A stretch of 64,000 nucleotides of DNA. It comes from Lewinella sp038528965 (GTDB taxonomy: Bacteria; Bacteroidota; Bacteroidia; Chitinophagales; Saprospiraceae). Positions 41,009 to 49,547 of the stretch are shown piece after piece. The number at the start of each line of letters is the position of its first letter. Within the stretch, counting starts at the first letter, position 1. Where the stretch lies: the NCBI GenBank assembly GCA_038528965.1, contig JBCBEC010000004.1:1-64000 (forward strand). The letters are read 5' to 3'. The notes beneath the pieces are model-generated. The model searched no databases and was not told the DNA's origin. It saw nothing but the letters and a program-made list of their open reading frames with translations. Made by a program: the position numbers and the translations under genes.

Positions 41009-42580
41009 ATGGAAAAGAATACGACTCCGCCCCTGCGCCAAGACCTGAATAACTTCCAAAAACGCAAAGCATACCTGCAAGACGAGAACCGCCCGGAAGC
41101 GATCGCCAAAAGACACGCCAAGGGTTATCGCTCTGCCCGTGAGAACATTGATGACCTTTGTGATGATGCCAGTTTCCTGGAAACAGGGTCTCTCATCGTC
41201 GCTGGCCAACGAGGTCGCAAAACCGAAGAAGAGCTTTACCAACAAACACCAGCAGATGGTCTCATCACTGGTACTGGTGCAATTAACGGCCATTTATTTG
41301 CGGAGGAGGCCAGTAAGTGTTTTGTACTGAGTTATGACTATACCGTACTAGCCGGCACCCAAGGTGGATTTAACCACAAGAAAACCGACCGGGTGTTACA
41401 ACAGGCACAACAGGCCCAGAGACCAGTAGTCTTTTTCGTTGAAGGTGGTGGTGGCCGCCCAGGGGATGTTGATTTTGCACTGATCACCGTTGGTGGCTTG
41501 GACCTTAACACCTGGGTGCATTACTCCAAATTGAGCGGCAAGGTAGCCCGGATTGCTATCGTCAATGGGTACTGCTTTGCTGGCAACGCTGCTATTGCAG
41601 GTTGCGCAGATGTGATCATCGCCACCAAAAGTACTTCGCTTGGCATGGGTGGGCCAGCGATGGTTGCGGGTGGAGGACTGGGAAATTTTCATCCCAAAGA
41701 AATAGGCCCGGCTGAGGTTCAAGCTAAGAATGGGGTCATTGACATACTCGTAGAAGATGAAGCTGCAGCAGTTCAAGCTGCCAAGCAGTACCTCTCTTAC
41801 TTTCAAGGACGAGTTAAAGACTGGCAAGCACCAGATCAGATCAAACTAAGAGAGCTCGTACCCGAAAATCGCAAATTTGCCTATAGCATCCACAAGATCA
41901 TTGACCAGCTTTGTGATGAAGAAAGTGTATTAGAATTAAGAGCAGAATTTGCAAAAAATATGGTGACGGCCTTAGTTCGTATTGCGGGCCGCCCAATGGG
42001 CCTCATCGCCAACAGTACTCGCTATTTAGGTGGAGCTATTGATAGCGATGCTGCGGATAAAGCCAGTCGATTCATGCAACTATGCGATGCCTTTGGGCTA
42101 CCCATTTTATCACTCTGTGATGCCCCTGGTTTCATGGTGGGACCGGAGCATGAGAAGTTGGGACTGGTCCGTCATTCCTCTCGCATGTTTCTCACTGCCG
42201 CCAATATTCAAGTACCCCTACTAACGGTAGTACTCCGCAAAGCATACGGCCTGGGCGCCATGGCCATGGCGGGTGGGAGCTTTCACAACTCCTTTCTCAG
42301 CATTGCCTGGCCTACCGCAGAGTTTGGAGCTATGGGGCTAGAAGGTGCCGTACAGTTAGGTTTCCGCAAAGAACTCGAAGCAGCTGCATCTGATGAGGAG
42401 CGGGAAGAACTTTACCAGCAACTTGTTCAAGAAGCCTACCGGAAAGGGCAAGCCATAACGGCGGCTTCCTCTCTGGAATTTGATGAGGTGATCGATCCAA
42501 AGGATACCAGAGTATGGATCAAACGAGCGCTGGAGACCGTTCCATCGCTTGCCAGTGGGAGATACATTGATGCCTGGTAA
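41009..42580 (+). CDS. Acyl-CoA carboxylase, carboxyltransferase (beta) subunit
   Basis: 523 residues of the crotonase-like carboxyltransferase family (propionyl-CoA or methylcrotonyl-CoA type). FVEGGGGRPGDVDF contains the glycine-rich oxyanion region, VNGYCFAGNAAIAGCADVII and CDAPGFMVGPEHEKLGLVRH the CoA pocket, and the C-terminal half has PLLTVVLRKAYGLGAMAMAG and LEGAVQLGFRKELE. It transfers CO2 from carboxybiotin to an acyl-CoA. No biotin-carboxylase or carrier-protein gene is adjacent, so its partner lies elsewhere. Confidence 0.93.
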   Translation: MEKNTTPPLRQDLNNFQKRKAYLQDENRPEAIAKRHAKGYRSARENIDDLCDDASFLETGSLIVAGQRGRKTEEELYQQTPADGLITGTGAINGHLFAEEASKCFVLSYDYTVLAGTQGGFNHKKTDRVLQQAQQAQRPVVFFVEGGGGRPGDVDFALITVGGLDLNTWVHYSKLSGKVARIAIVNGYCFAGNAAIAGCADVIIATKSTSLGMGGPAMVAGGGLGNFHPKEIGPAEVQAKNGVIDILVEDEAAAVQAAKQYLSYFQGRVKDWQAPDQIKLRELVPENRKFAYSIHKIIDQLCDEESVLELRAEFAKNMVTALVRIAGRPMGLIANSTRYLGGAIDSDAADKASRFMQLCDAFGLPILSLCDAPGFMVGPEHEKLGLVRHSSRMFLTAANIQVPLLTVVLRKAYGLGAMAMAGGSFHNSFLSIAWPTAEFGAMGLEGAVQLGFRKELEAAASDEEREELYQQLVQEAYRKGQAITAASSLEFDEVIDPKDTRVWIKRALETVPSLASGRYIDAW

Positions 42581-42658
42581 TAGCGCCTTTAGTACTTCTG
42601 TGCTACGGAAAGGTTACCAGATTTGGTCATTCATAGAGTCTATCATATTCCTTAGCAT

Positions 42659-42677
42659 AGTTCTCCGAGAACTCGTA
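42659..42677. repeat. 15-bp palindrome copy downstream of the gene 42731-44332
   Basis: AGTTCTCCGAGAACTCGTA. The palindromic core AGTTCTCCGAGAACT recurs at 44414-44432 in the same orientation and, with CAA for CGA, at 15776-15790. The two near copies bracket a single gene. Confidence 0.6.
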
Positions 42678-42730
42678 TTTCATACAGCTAAGCAACGGAG
42701 TAGCCTGGGCAAATTGCAAAAAAGTCCTCC

Positions 42731-44332
42731 CTACTCCCATTCATCCGTACACCCTAGTTTGAACTGAGACGGGCTCAGCTCACCAAATAGTACGCAGGAC
42801 TCGTAGCGTGCCAGTGGGAAATTGAAGTCATAAAAAGAGGAAAGACCGGACATCAGAATTTCGGAGCGAAGCGTCTCACCGTCTGGTCCCAGTACCAAAT
42901 ACTCCAGGGTGCCGCCGCCTTTTGATCTATACCCCAATTCCTGTCGAGCCTCCACCGTGGGAATATTGGGGTAAATGACATGAAGATCTTCCCCTTCGTA
43001 CCACCGGAGGCTCGTAGGAAATCGGTTACCCTGCGCAACAAAGAAGCGGCTGAAAATTCGGGCGCTAATTGGTTTTCCGATTGGGTCTATACGGACAAAA
43101 AGCGATGCTCCATCCTTCTCCGGCTCAACAGTGTCAATGTATGTACGGTTGGTATGCCGTTCTAACCAACAACTCAAATTACCATTACTATCGAACTTGC
43201 TGACTTTTACGCGGTAGCCTTCTCCCAAGCGCCTCCCCGTATTGATGGGTTTAGAAACAACTTTTGACTGTAAATCATCTTTAAGTTTATCTAAGTGAGC
43301 TATTTTCTGAGTACGGAACTCATCCGAAAAGGGCATAGTTTGCACTTGACTCACGATTCCAGCTTTGAGGATAGCAGTATAGAAGCCTCCCATATTAGAT
43401 GGCTCGGTACCATCTGTAAAGAGACCCACTACATGATATTGCTGCTCCGTAGGGTTCCAAATTAGATCAATACTGGTGGGTACCCTGCCTGTACCTAGCT
43501 CGAGTGGCAAAACCTCCTCTTCACCATCAGGCGAGATGCGGACTAAGCGATGATGGTCTTTCGGATAATGAGTCCCGGTCAGGAACCGCTTCCAGTAGCC
43601 TCCATTAAACTTCCTCAGTTGCCGAATGGCATATACCTCTCCTTCGTTCGTTACAAAAACATCTTTTATACGACCTCGCTCTCCATCAAATTGTGGCACT
43701 TCCATTTGCTCCTGTAGATTGAACGCTTGATCAAAGACTGCTATACGGTGGTCAGTATATTTACCATTTGGAAACCCAATTGGCTTTTCAACATTACTGT
43801 AAACCCGCTTCAGACCATCAGGGCTAGCTTTGATGATGTCCGGAATATAGCGCCATGTTGACCAGTCGCGCCTAAGGAAGGAGTAGGTATACCGATAGGA
43901 GGCCAGTGAGAATTTCATGAAGTCGTGTTGAAAAACTACCTGGTAGTCACCAAATCTCCCATTGGAAAAGGGTGCCATCACCACCAGCAATTGAGCATTA
44001 GCCCGGTCCGGCACTTTCCAATACCCAAATATCCCCGCCGGTGTCTCAATCAAGCGCTCGAAGTACATTCGGTGGCCACGAAATTCTTGGTCAAGAGGAA
44101 TAGTGTGGACTACTCTTAACCGATGCGAAAGACGATGGAGAAATTGCTCTCTATCGTTACCGGTTCGGATGTAGGTTTCGCCATCCCAAGTACCCATATA
44201 CAAGAAATGGGCATCCTCCGTAGCTATGCGGTTGTAGGTATCGCCCCAGGAGACGTTAAAATCGCTATGCTGTGCGGATATAAAGCAAGAATAAAAGAAG
44301 AGCAACGAGAAGAGCAAAGCGCTTTTGGACAT
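42731..44332 (-). CDS. Secreted protein of unknown function (paralogue of 26730-28289)
   Basis: 533 residues from the ATG at 44332; a TTG lies three codons earlier. Signal peptide (LLFSLLFFYSCFISAQ). The body follows the same order as the protein at 26730-28289 (VSWGDTYNRIATE here, VDWGGEYRRSGGI there; SPDGLKRVYSNVEKPIG; VFDQAFNLQEQM; GGFYTAILKAG; GGTLEYLVLGPDGETL). Probably a beta-propeller secreted protein. It lacks a T9SS tail. Confidence 0.72.
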   Translation of the reverse strand: MSKSALLFSLLFFYSCFISAQHSDFNVSWGDTYNRIATEDAHFLYMGTWDGETYIRTGNDREQFLHRLSHRLRVVHTIPLDQEFRGHRMYFERLIETPAGIFGYWKVPDRANAQLLVVMAPFSNGRFGDYQVVFQHDFMKFSLASYRYTYSFLRRDWSTWRYIPDIIKASPDGLKRVYSNVEKPIGFPNGKYTDHRIAVFDQAFNLQEQMEVPQFDGERGRIKDVFVTNEGEVYAIRQLRKFNGGYWKRFLTGTHYPKDHHRLVRISPDGEEEVLPLELGTGRVPTSIDLIWNPTEQQYHVVGLFTDGTEPSNMGGFYTAILKAGIVSQVQTMPFSDEFRTQKIAHLDKLKDDLQSKVVSKPINTGRRLGEGYRVKVSKFDSNGNLSCWLERHTNRTYIDTVEPEKDGASLFVRIDPIGKPISARIFSRFFVAQGNRFPTSLRWYEGEDLHVIYPNIPTVEARQELGYRSKGGGTLEYLVLGPDGETLRSEILMSGLSSFYDFNFPLARYESCVLFGELSPSQFKLGCTDEWE

Positions 44333-44370
44333 GACAAACAAGTTTGGTCGAGAGATCGTGTGTCAAAATA

Positions 44371-44409
44371 CAAAAAGCCCACTTCCCAATACAAGAAGTA
44401 GGCTTTTTG
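44371..44409 (-). terminator. Intrinsic terminator of the nqr operon
   Basis: On the minus strand AAAAAGCCTACTTC pairs with GAAGTGGGCTTTTT around TTGTATTGG and is followed by a T-rich tail. It lies about 35 nt after the nqrF stop. Confidence 0.85.
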
Positions 44410-44413
44410 AGCG

Positions 44414-44432
44414 AGTTCTCGGAGAACTCGTA
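44414..44432. repeat. 15-bp palindrome copy between nqrF and its terminator
   Basis: AGTTCTCGGAGAACTCGTA, second near copy of the palindrome at 42659-42677. It lies immediately next to the nqr terminator. Confidence 0.6.
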
Positions 44433-44444
44433 CAAAGGGTGGGT

Positions 44445-45749
44445 TTACCCACCAAAGTCGTCAAATGCGATGTTCTCTTCTGGTACACCCAGCTCATCCA
44501 AAGCTTTGATGACCGAAGCGTTCATCAATGGAGGACCACAGAAGTAGTACTCAATTTCTTCTGGCTCTGGGTGGTTGTTCAGGTACTGCTCCATCACTAC
44601 GGGCATGATGTAACCTTTGAAACCATCACCGTCGGCTTCCATGTTCTCTTTGATCTGCCAGTTATCTTCGGGCAGTGGATTATCCAACGCAACGAAGAAG
44701 CGGAAGTTTGGAAATTCCTTCTCAATCTCCCGGAACTGATCGATGTAGAACAGCTCACGACGCGTACGACCACCGTACCAGAAAGACACCTTACGGTCAC
44801 TGGTCTTCAGGGTGTGGAACAAGTGGAAAAGGTGTGAACGCAATGGCGCCATACCAGCACCACCACCAATGTACACCATCTCCTTCTTCGTCGGCTTGAT
44901 GAAGAATTCACCGTAAGGGCCAGAGATTGTCACCTTATCACCAGGCTTCTGATCGAATACGTAAGAAGAACATACCCCTGGATTAACATTCATCCAGCCG
45001 TTCGCAGCACGATCCCATGGTGGAGTGGCGATACGAATATTCAACATGATGATGTCTCCCTCTGCCGGGTGGTTAGCCATAGAGTAGGCACGGAACTGCT
45101 CTTCGTCGTTGACCATTTTCAGGTCCCACAACTTGAACTTGTCCCACTCACTCTGGAACTTATTAGGATCGTCACCGTGGTGCTCTGGGTGAGCCTCGAT
45201 TTCGATGTTCTTATAATCTACGGTTACCACTGGTACATCGATTTGAATGTAACCACCAGACTGGAAGTCCATCTCTTCCCCTTCTGGTAAGCGTACTACA
45301 AACTCCTTGATGAAAGAAGCCACGTTGTAGTTAGACACTACCTCACACTCGAATTTCTTAATACCAAAGATCTCCTCTGGAATGCGGATTTGCATATCCT
45401 GGCGCACCTTCACCTGACAAGCCAAGCGCTTGTTCTCAGCGGCTTCTTTGCGCGTCAAGTGGTTCATTTCGGTAGGAAGTACATCACCACCACCAGCGTC
45501 TACATGACACTCACACATGGCACAAGTACCACCACCGCCACAAGCAGATGGCAAAAAGATGCTCTTATTGGACAAAGCGCTCAAAAGCGTATCTCCAGGC
45601 TGAACCATCATTGGGTTTTCCTCGTCACCGTTGATTACGATCTTCACTTCACCCTGCGGTACCAAACGCTTACGCGCGGCAATCAGCATGAATGACAGCA
45701 GCAAAATAACCGCTGTAAAGAGAATAACTGCTGAAATTATCGTTCCCAT
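44445..45749 (-). CDS. nqrF: Na+-NQR subunit F (FAD and 2Fe-2S NADH oxidase)
   Basis: 434 residues. An N-terminal TM (SAVILFTAVILLLSFMLIAA) anchors the protein. The 2Fe-2S ferredoxin domain has Cys70, Cys76, Cys79 and Cys111 (SACGGGGTCAMCECHV, LACQ). An FAD/NAD(P)H-reductase half follows, with FRAYSMANHPAEGD and VYIGGGAGMAPLRSHLFHLF. It oxidises NADH and passes electrons to the other subunits, which pump Na+. Last gene of the operon nqrABCDEF, read on the minus strand. Confidence 0.97.
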   Translation of the reverse strand: MGTIISAVILFTAVILLLSFMLIAARKRLVPQGEVKIVINGDEENPMMVQPGDTLLSALSNKSIFLPSACGGGGTCAMCECHVDAGGGDVLPTEMNHLTRKEAAENKRLACQVKVRQDMQIRIPEEIFGIKKFECEVVSNYNVASFIKEFVVRLPEGEEMDFQSGGYIQIDVPVVTVDYKNIEIEAHPEHHGDDPNKFQSEWDKFKLWDLKMVNDEEQFRAYSMANHPAEGDIIMLNIRIATPPWDRAANGWMNVNPGVCSSYVFDQKPGDKVTISGPYGEFFIKPTKKEMVYIGGGAGMAPLRSHLFHLFHTLKTSDRKVSFWYGGRTRRELFYIDQFREIEKEFPNFRFFVALDNPLPEDNWQIKENMEADGDGFKGYIMPVVMEQYLNNHPEPEEIEYYFCGPPLMNASVIKALDELGVPEENIAFDDFGG

Positions 45750-45790
45750 TGATTCTAGATATTAATATCAGTTCACTAAATGCTCGGGTA

Positions 45791-46402
45791 CTAGTTGCTG
45801 CTGAAAGCAGCAGGATCAATACCCATCAGACTCATAAATGCGATACCCATAAGTCCGGTCAAAATAAAGGCCATACCCAATCCGCGTAAAGCAGGAGGTA
45901 CGTTGGAGTAACGGATTTTCTCACGAATCGCCGCAATAGCGATAATCGCCAGGAACCAGCCAAAACCACCACCTAAACCAAAGGCGATAGAGTCAGATAG
46001 ATTATACTCTCGTGATACCATGAACAGCGAGCCCCCCAGGATGGCACAGTTCACCGTAATCAGCGGTAGGAAGATACCTAAAGCTGCGTAAAGCGCTGGG
46101 GAGAATTTCTCTACCACCATCTCTACTAACTGTACCATTGAGGCAATTACCGCAATGAACAGGATGAAACGCAGGAAGGTCAAGTCCTGACCAAATAATC
46201 CGTTCTCACTCAGTAGGTACTCATTGATGACCCAGTTGATCGGCATAGTAACACCCAAAACAAAGATCACCGCTAACCCAAGGCCGAAAGCTGTGTTTAC
46301 AGACTTCGATACCGCCAGGTAAGAGCACATACCCAGGAAGTAAGCCAGTACCATGTTTTCGATAAAGGCCGACTTGATGAAGATATTCATAAATTCTCCC
46401 AT
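45791..46402 (-). CDS. nqrE: Na+-NQR subunit E
   Basis: 203 residues, integral membrane protein with about six TM helices. The N-terminus MGEFMNIFIKSAFIENMVLA aligns with MEHYxSLFVKSxFIENM of Vibrio NqrE, which supports the ATG at 46402 over 46390. It contains the conserved cysteine in YFLGMCSYLAVSKSV thought to bind an iron-sulfur cluster with NqrD. A 134-nt gap, holding a repeat element, separates it from nqrD. Confidence 0.96.
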   Translation of the reverse strand: MGEFMNIFIKSAFIENMVLAYFLGMCSYLAVSKSVNTAFGLGLAVIFVLGVTMPINWVINEYLLSENGLFGQDLTFLRFILFIAVIASMVQLVEMVVEKFSPALYAALGIFLPLITVNCAILGGSLFMVSREYNLSDSIAFGLGGGFGWFLAIIAIAAIREKIRYSNVPPALRGLGMAFILTGLMGIAFMSLMGIDPAAFSSN

Positions 46403-46444
46403 GAGAATATCTGTTTTTCTTGTTTGCTATTGTGGTTTTCGACG

Positions 46445-46540
46445 GTAGGGATTATAACTATAAATCTACCTACCGTTGTGAAGACGCTCCCGATAGCTAT
46501 CGAGGTACAATGCGTCTCTATCGGGCCAATAATCCCTTAC
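46445..46540. repeat. About 95-nt palindromic element inside the nqr operon (copy 2 of the CGATAGCTATCG family)
   Basis: Outer arms GTAGGGATTAT (46445-46455) and ATAATCCCTTAC (46529-46540) are inverted copies. Inside are ACGGTAGG/CCTACCGT and AGACGC/GCGTCT hairpins around the CGATAGCTATCG palindrome (46491-46502). The right arm overlaps the nqrD stop codon. It is structured like a REP or MITE element and would be carried in the nqrD-nqrE transcript. Confidence 0.65.
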
Positions 46541-47268
46541 GAGATATCAACCAGTTTGGTATTCCAGCTACGCTGAATCCAGATCATCACACCGATGATG
46601 AACATCGCCGCCGCTGGAAGAACCATTAGGTTGTTGTTGGCGTACCAGCTAAACCAGGTTTCCCAACCAGACTCTGCCGCAACGTTAATGAAGTATTCTG
46701 ACCCAGGAGTGCTAACACCAATTAGCTTCATCTCAATTGGGCTACCGGCAAAAAGGCTTCCCTTACCGAATACCTCACGGATAAAACCAACTGCGATTAG
46801 GATAGCACCGTAACCAATACCGTTACCGATACCATCCAGGAACGAACGCCAGGGCTTATTGGCCATTGCGAAAGCTTCCAGACGCCCCATTACAATACAG
46901 TTAGTGATGATCAAGCCAATGTAAACTGATAGTTGCTTATACACCGGATAGTTGAGGTACTTCAGTGTCATTTCTACTAAAGTTACCAATGAGGCAATGA
47001 TCACCAGCTGAACGATCATACGGACCTGCTTAGGAATTGCATTACGTAATAGAGACGTAAACAAGCTGGAAAAACCGCAAACAAAGACTACGGCAATTGA
47101 CATAACTACGGATGGATAGACCAAAGAAGTTACCGCCAATGCCGAACAAATACCAAGTACCTGTACGGTAATCGGATTATTATCATTTAATGGATCCGTA
47201 ATGAGCTTTTTCTCCTCCTTACCGAATAAGGGCTCTTTTACTTCTTCCACTGATTTCACCTCAGCCAT
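46537..47268 (-). CDS. nqrD: Na+-NQR subunit D
   Basis: 243 residues, longer than Vibrio NqrD (about 210) because of a soluble N-terminal extension (about 30 residues, EEVKEPLFGKEEKKLITDPL). Six TM helices follow, with GICSALAVTS and TNCIVMGRLEAFAMANKPWR characteristic of the subunit. Together with NqrE it carries Na+ across the membrane. Confidence 0.95.
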   Translation of the reverse strand: MAEVKSVEEVKEPLFGKEEKKLITDPLNDNNPITVQVLGICSALAVTSLVYPSVVMSIAVVFVCGFSSLFTSLLRNAIPKQVRMIVQLVIIASLVTLVEMTLKYLNYPVYKQLSVYIGLIITNCIVMGRLEAFAMANKPWRSFLDGIGNGIGYGAILIAVGFIREVFGKGSLFAGSPIEMKLIGVSTPGSEYFINVAAESGWETWFSWYANNNLMVLPAAAMFIIGVMIWIQRSWNTKLVDIS

Positions 47269-47304
47269 TTAATTGTGCTTTTTGGATGAATTGTTAGATT
47301 TCTT

Positions 47305-48060
47305 TTACTCTTGGAGCATTGACTCCATATTCTCTCCCTTAATGGTTTCCAAGTAAGGAAGATAAAGGGCGATTCCCTCGCGTAGCATCTTGTCTACACC
47401 GTCGGCAGTTACCGTAGCACCAGAGATACCGTCTACTTCATAGACAGGATCCTGAGCACCACCTTTGCGGACTTTAACCGAAACAAAGTTGCCTTCGCGG
47501 AAGATTTCTTTACCCTGAAAATTCTTAGAGAATACTGGGTTATCCTTGATTTCTGCACCCAATCCTGGTGTCTCACCTTTGTGGTCGAAGGAAGCACCAG
47601 CAATGGTATTGATATCACTCTTCAGGGCAATGTTACCCCAGATTTCATCCCACAGCCCATTGCCACGTACTGCTAGAATGTAGAAGGTCTCACCCTCGTT
47701 TTCGTACTTGAAAAGCGGTAGTGTACGCTCCTCTACTGGTTTCTTCTTCTCTTTGGCCATATCGATGTCTTCAGCCATCACTGCATCCACCGTTTGGCCA
47801 CTAGTGTTGAGCGCTACCTGCTCCACTTTGGATTCAAAGATTTCGAGAACCTGCTCGTCGGTTAGGTCATCGGCACGAACATTTTCACCCATCCCCAGGT
47901 AATCATTCACAGCGGCTAAAACGGCACGCTTGTTGAATATATCTTCATTCTGATCAGCAGTGGCTTTAGTCGCCTGACGAATACTTGTCAGCATAAATGC
48001 CACCACAACGGTCATAGAAACGACGAAGAGCAAAACGTAATTGGTGCTATTCTTATCCAT
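47305..48060 (-). CDS. nqrC: Na+-NQR subunit C (covalent FMN)
   Basis: 251 residues. An N-terminal TM (YVLLFVVSMTVVVAFMLTSI) anchors a periplasmic FMN-binding domain. The flavin-attachment motif is SGAT in VDGISGATVTADGVD (Thr216). The family segment HKGETPGLGAEIKD is present. The covalent FMN carries electrons between NqrD/E and NqrB. Lies 80 nt after nqrB. Confidence 0.95.
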   Translation of the reverse strand: MDKNSTNYVLLFVVSMTVVVAFMLTSIRQATKATADQNEDIFNKRAVLAAVNDYLGMGENVRADDLTDEQVLEIFESKVEQVALNTSGQTVDAVMAEDIDMAKEKKKPVEERTLPLFKYENEGETFYILAVRGNGLWDEIWGNIALKSDINTIAGASFDHKGETPGLGAEIKDNPVFSKNFQGKEIFREGNFVSVKVRKGGAQDPVYEVDGISGATVTADGVDKMLREGIALYLPYLETIKGENMESMLQE

Positions 48061-48140
48061 GATTGTTCTTAATAAGTGTTATACAAACTATAACAAGTCA
48101 CTGGCCCGTCGAGATCGTCGGACCAGTGTCATTATCTTCT

Positions 48141-49493
48141 TTATTCAGCAGCTACTGGTTCAACAGCAGGAGCAGCTTCGGCACGCGCTGCTGCGATAGC
48201 AGCTTGGCGCTTCTTGCGACGGTTCACATTGGCCTCAAATACATAGTGGTCGATGAGCGGTGCGAAGACGTTCATGAACAAGATGGCCAACATCCAACCC
48301 TCTGGATAAGCAGGGTTAAGGATGCGGATAATCAAGCCCACAAAACCGATGAAGAAACCGTAGATCCACTTACCGGTGCTGGTTGAGGCAGCTGTAACCG
48401 GATCAGTAGCCATAAAGGCCATGGCGAAGAAGAAACTACCCATGTAGAAGTGATAGTACCAAGGCACTGCCATAAACTTCAAGATGCCGGGTGTATCAGC
48501 TCCAAAGGTATCCGGTGCAATACCATTGATCATCAGACCACAAACCACGAATCCAACTACCGCCGATACCATGATGCGCCAGTCCGCCACCTTGGTGAAG
48601 ATGAGGAATAATGCACCCAATAGGATGAACGGCTTAGACGTTTCACCAATTGAGCCAGGGATACTACCCCACCACATTTGGCTTACGGTATAGTGCTCCG
48701 TTACCGCAGCCCAACCACCTTTGGCCGCGAGGCCTAGAGGCGTAGCTCCGGTAAACCCATCGACGACGGCCTGTTGCCCTTCGCCGAAGGTGGCCCAACC
48801 AAAGGCCCCGAATAAGCTATCTAATACCCCATATACTGCACCGTACTCCTGTCCGGCGTACAAGCCAGGACCAATCTTTTCGATACCAGCAATCCATACC
48901 TCATCACCAGAGATATAGGTTGGGTAAGCAAAAAAGACAAATACACGTGCCAGCAGGGCAATGTTTAAGATATTCATTCCAGTACCACCGAAGGCTTCCT
49001 TACCGATGATTACTGCAAAGGCAATAGAGATAGTCAGAATCCACAACGGGATATCTGGTGGCATGATTAGTGGAATCAATGCACCGGAAACTAGGAAGCC
49101 CTCTTCTACTGCGTGCCCTTTCTTGGCTGCGTAGTAGAATTCGATACCCAAACCTACCAAGTGCGTTACTACAAAAATGGGAAGGATCTTCACCAAGCCA
49201 TAGAACAACTTCAGGTGTAGTGCTTCGAATACGCCGGGGTACATTCCCAAAGCATCAAAGTGCTGGATACCAATATTAAGGGTACCAAAAATATACAGGA
49301 GCTGTAGCCCAAGTACCACGTGTACCATGGTACGCTTCAGGTCCATACCATCGCGAATATGTACCCCATTGGCGGTTACCTCGTTTGGAGTAAATGCGAA
49401 GGTGAAAAAAGCGTCGTATGCCGTGTGCAGAAAAGGTGACTTCTCTTTATCCGGTTCGATGCGCTCGAAAAAATTGAGCAATGCCTTTTTCAT
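48141..49493 (-). CDS. nqrB: Na+-NQR subunit B (covalent FMN, ubiquinone/menaquinone site)
   Basis: 450 residues with about ten TM helices. The FMN-attachment motif is FTGATPLGLA (Thr251). The N-terminal quinone-binding stretch HTAYDAFFTFAFTPNEVTAN and the HVRDGMDLKRTMV segment are family features. A low-complexity Ala/Glu/Pro tail (about 20 residues) follows the last TM. The subunit takes the last electrons to quinone and forms the Na+ channel. Confidence 0.96.
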   Translation of the reverse strand: MKKALLNFFERIEPDKEKSPFLHTAYDAFFTFAFTPNEVTANGVHIRDGMDLKRTMVHVVLGLQLLYIFGTLNIGIQHFDALGMYPGVFEALHLKLFYGLVKILPIFVVTHLVGLGIEFYYAAKKGHAVEEGFLVSGALIPLIMPPDIPLWILTISIAFAVIIGKEAFGGTGMNILNIALLARVFVFFAYPTYISGDEVWIAGIEKIGPGLYAGQEYGAVYGVLDSLFGAFGWATFGEGQQAVVDGFTGATPLGLAAKGGWAAVTEHYTVSQMWWGSIPGSIGETSKPFILLGALFLIFTKVADWRIMVSAVVGFVVCGLMINGIAPDTFGADTPGILKFMAVPWYYHFYMGSFFFAMAFMATDPVTAASTSTGKWIYGFFIGFVGLIIRILNPAYPEGWMLAILFMNVFAPLIDHYVFEANVNRRKKRQAAIAAARAEAAPAVEPVAAE

Positions 49494-49547
49494 ATTATAA
49501 GGTCTACTGAGTTATAGTTTAATTAATGCTACTTCTTGGGTGGCTTG

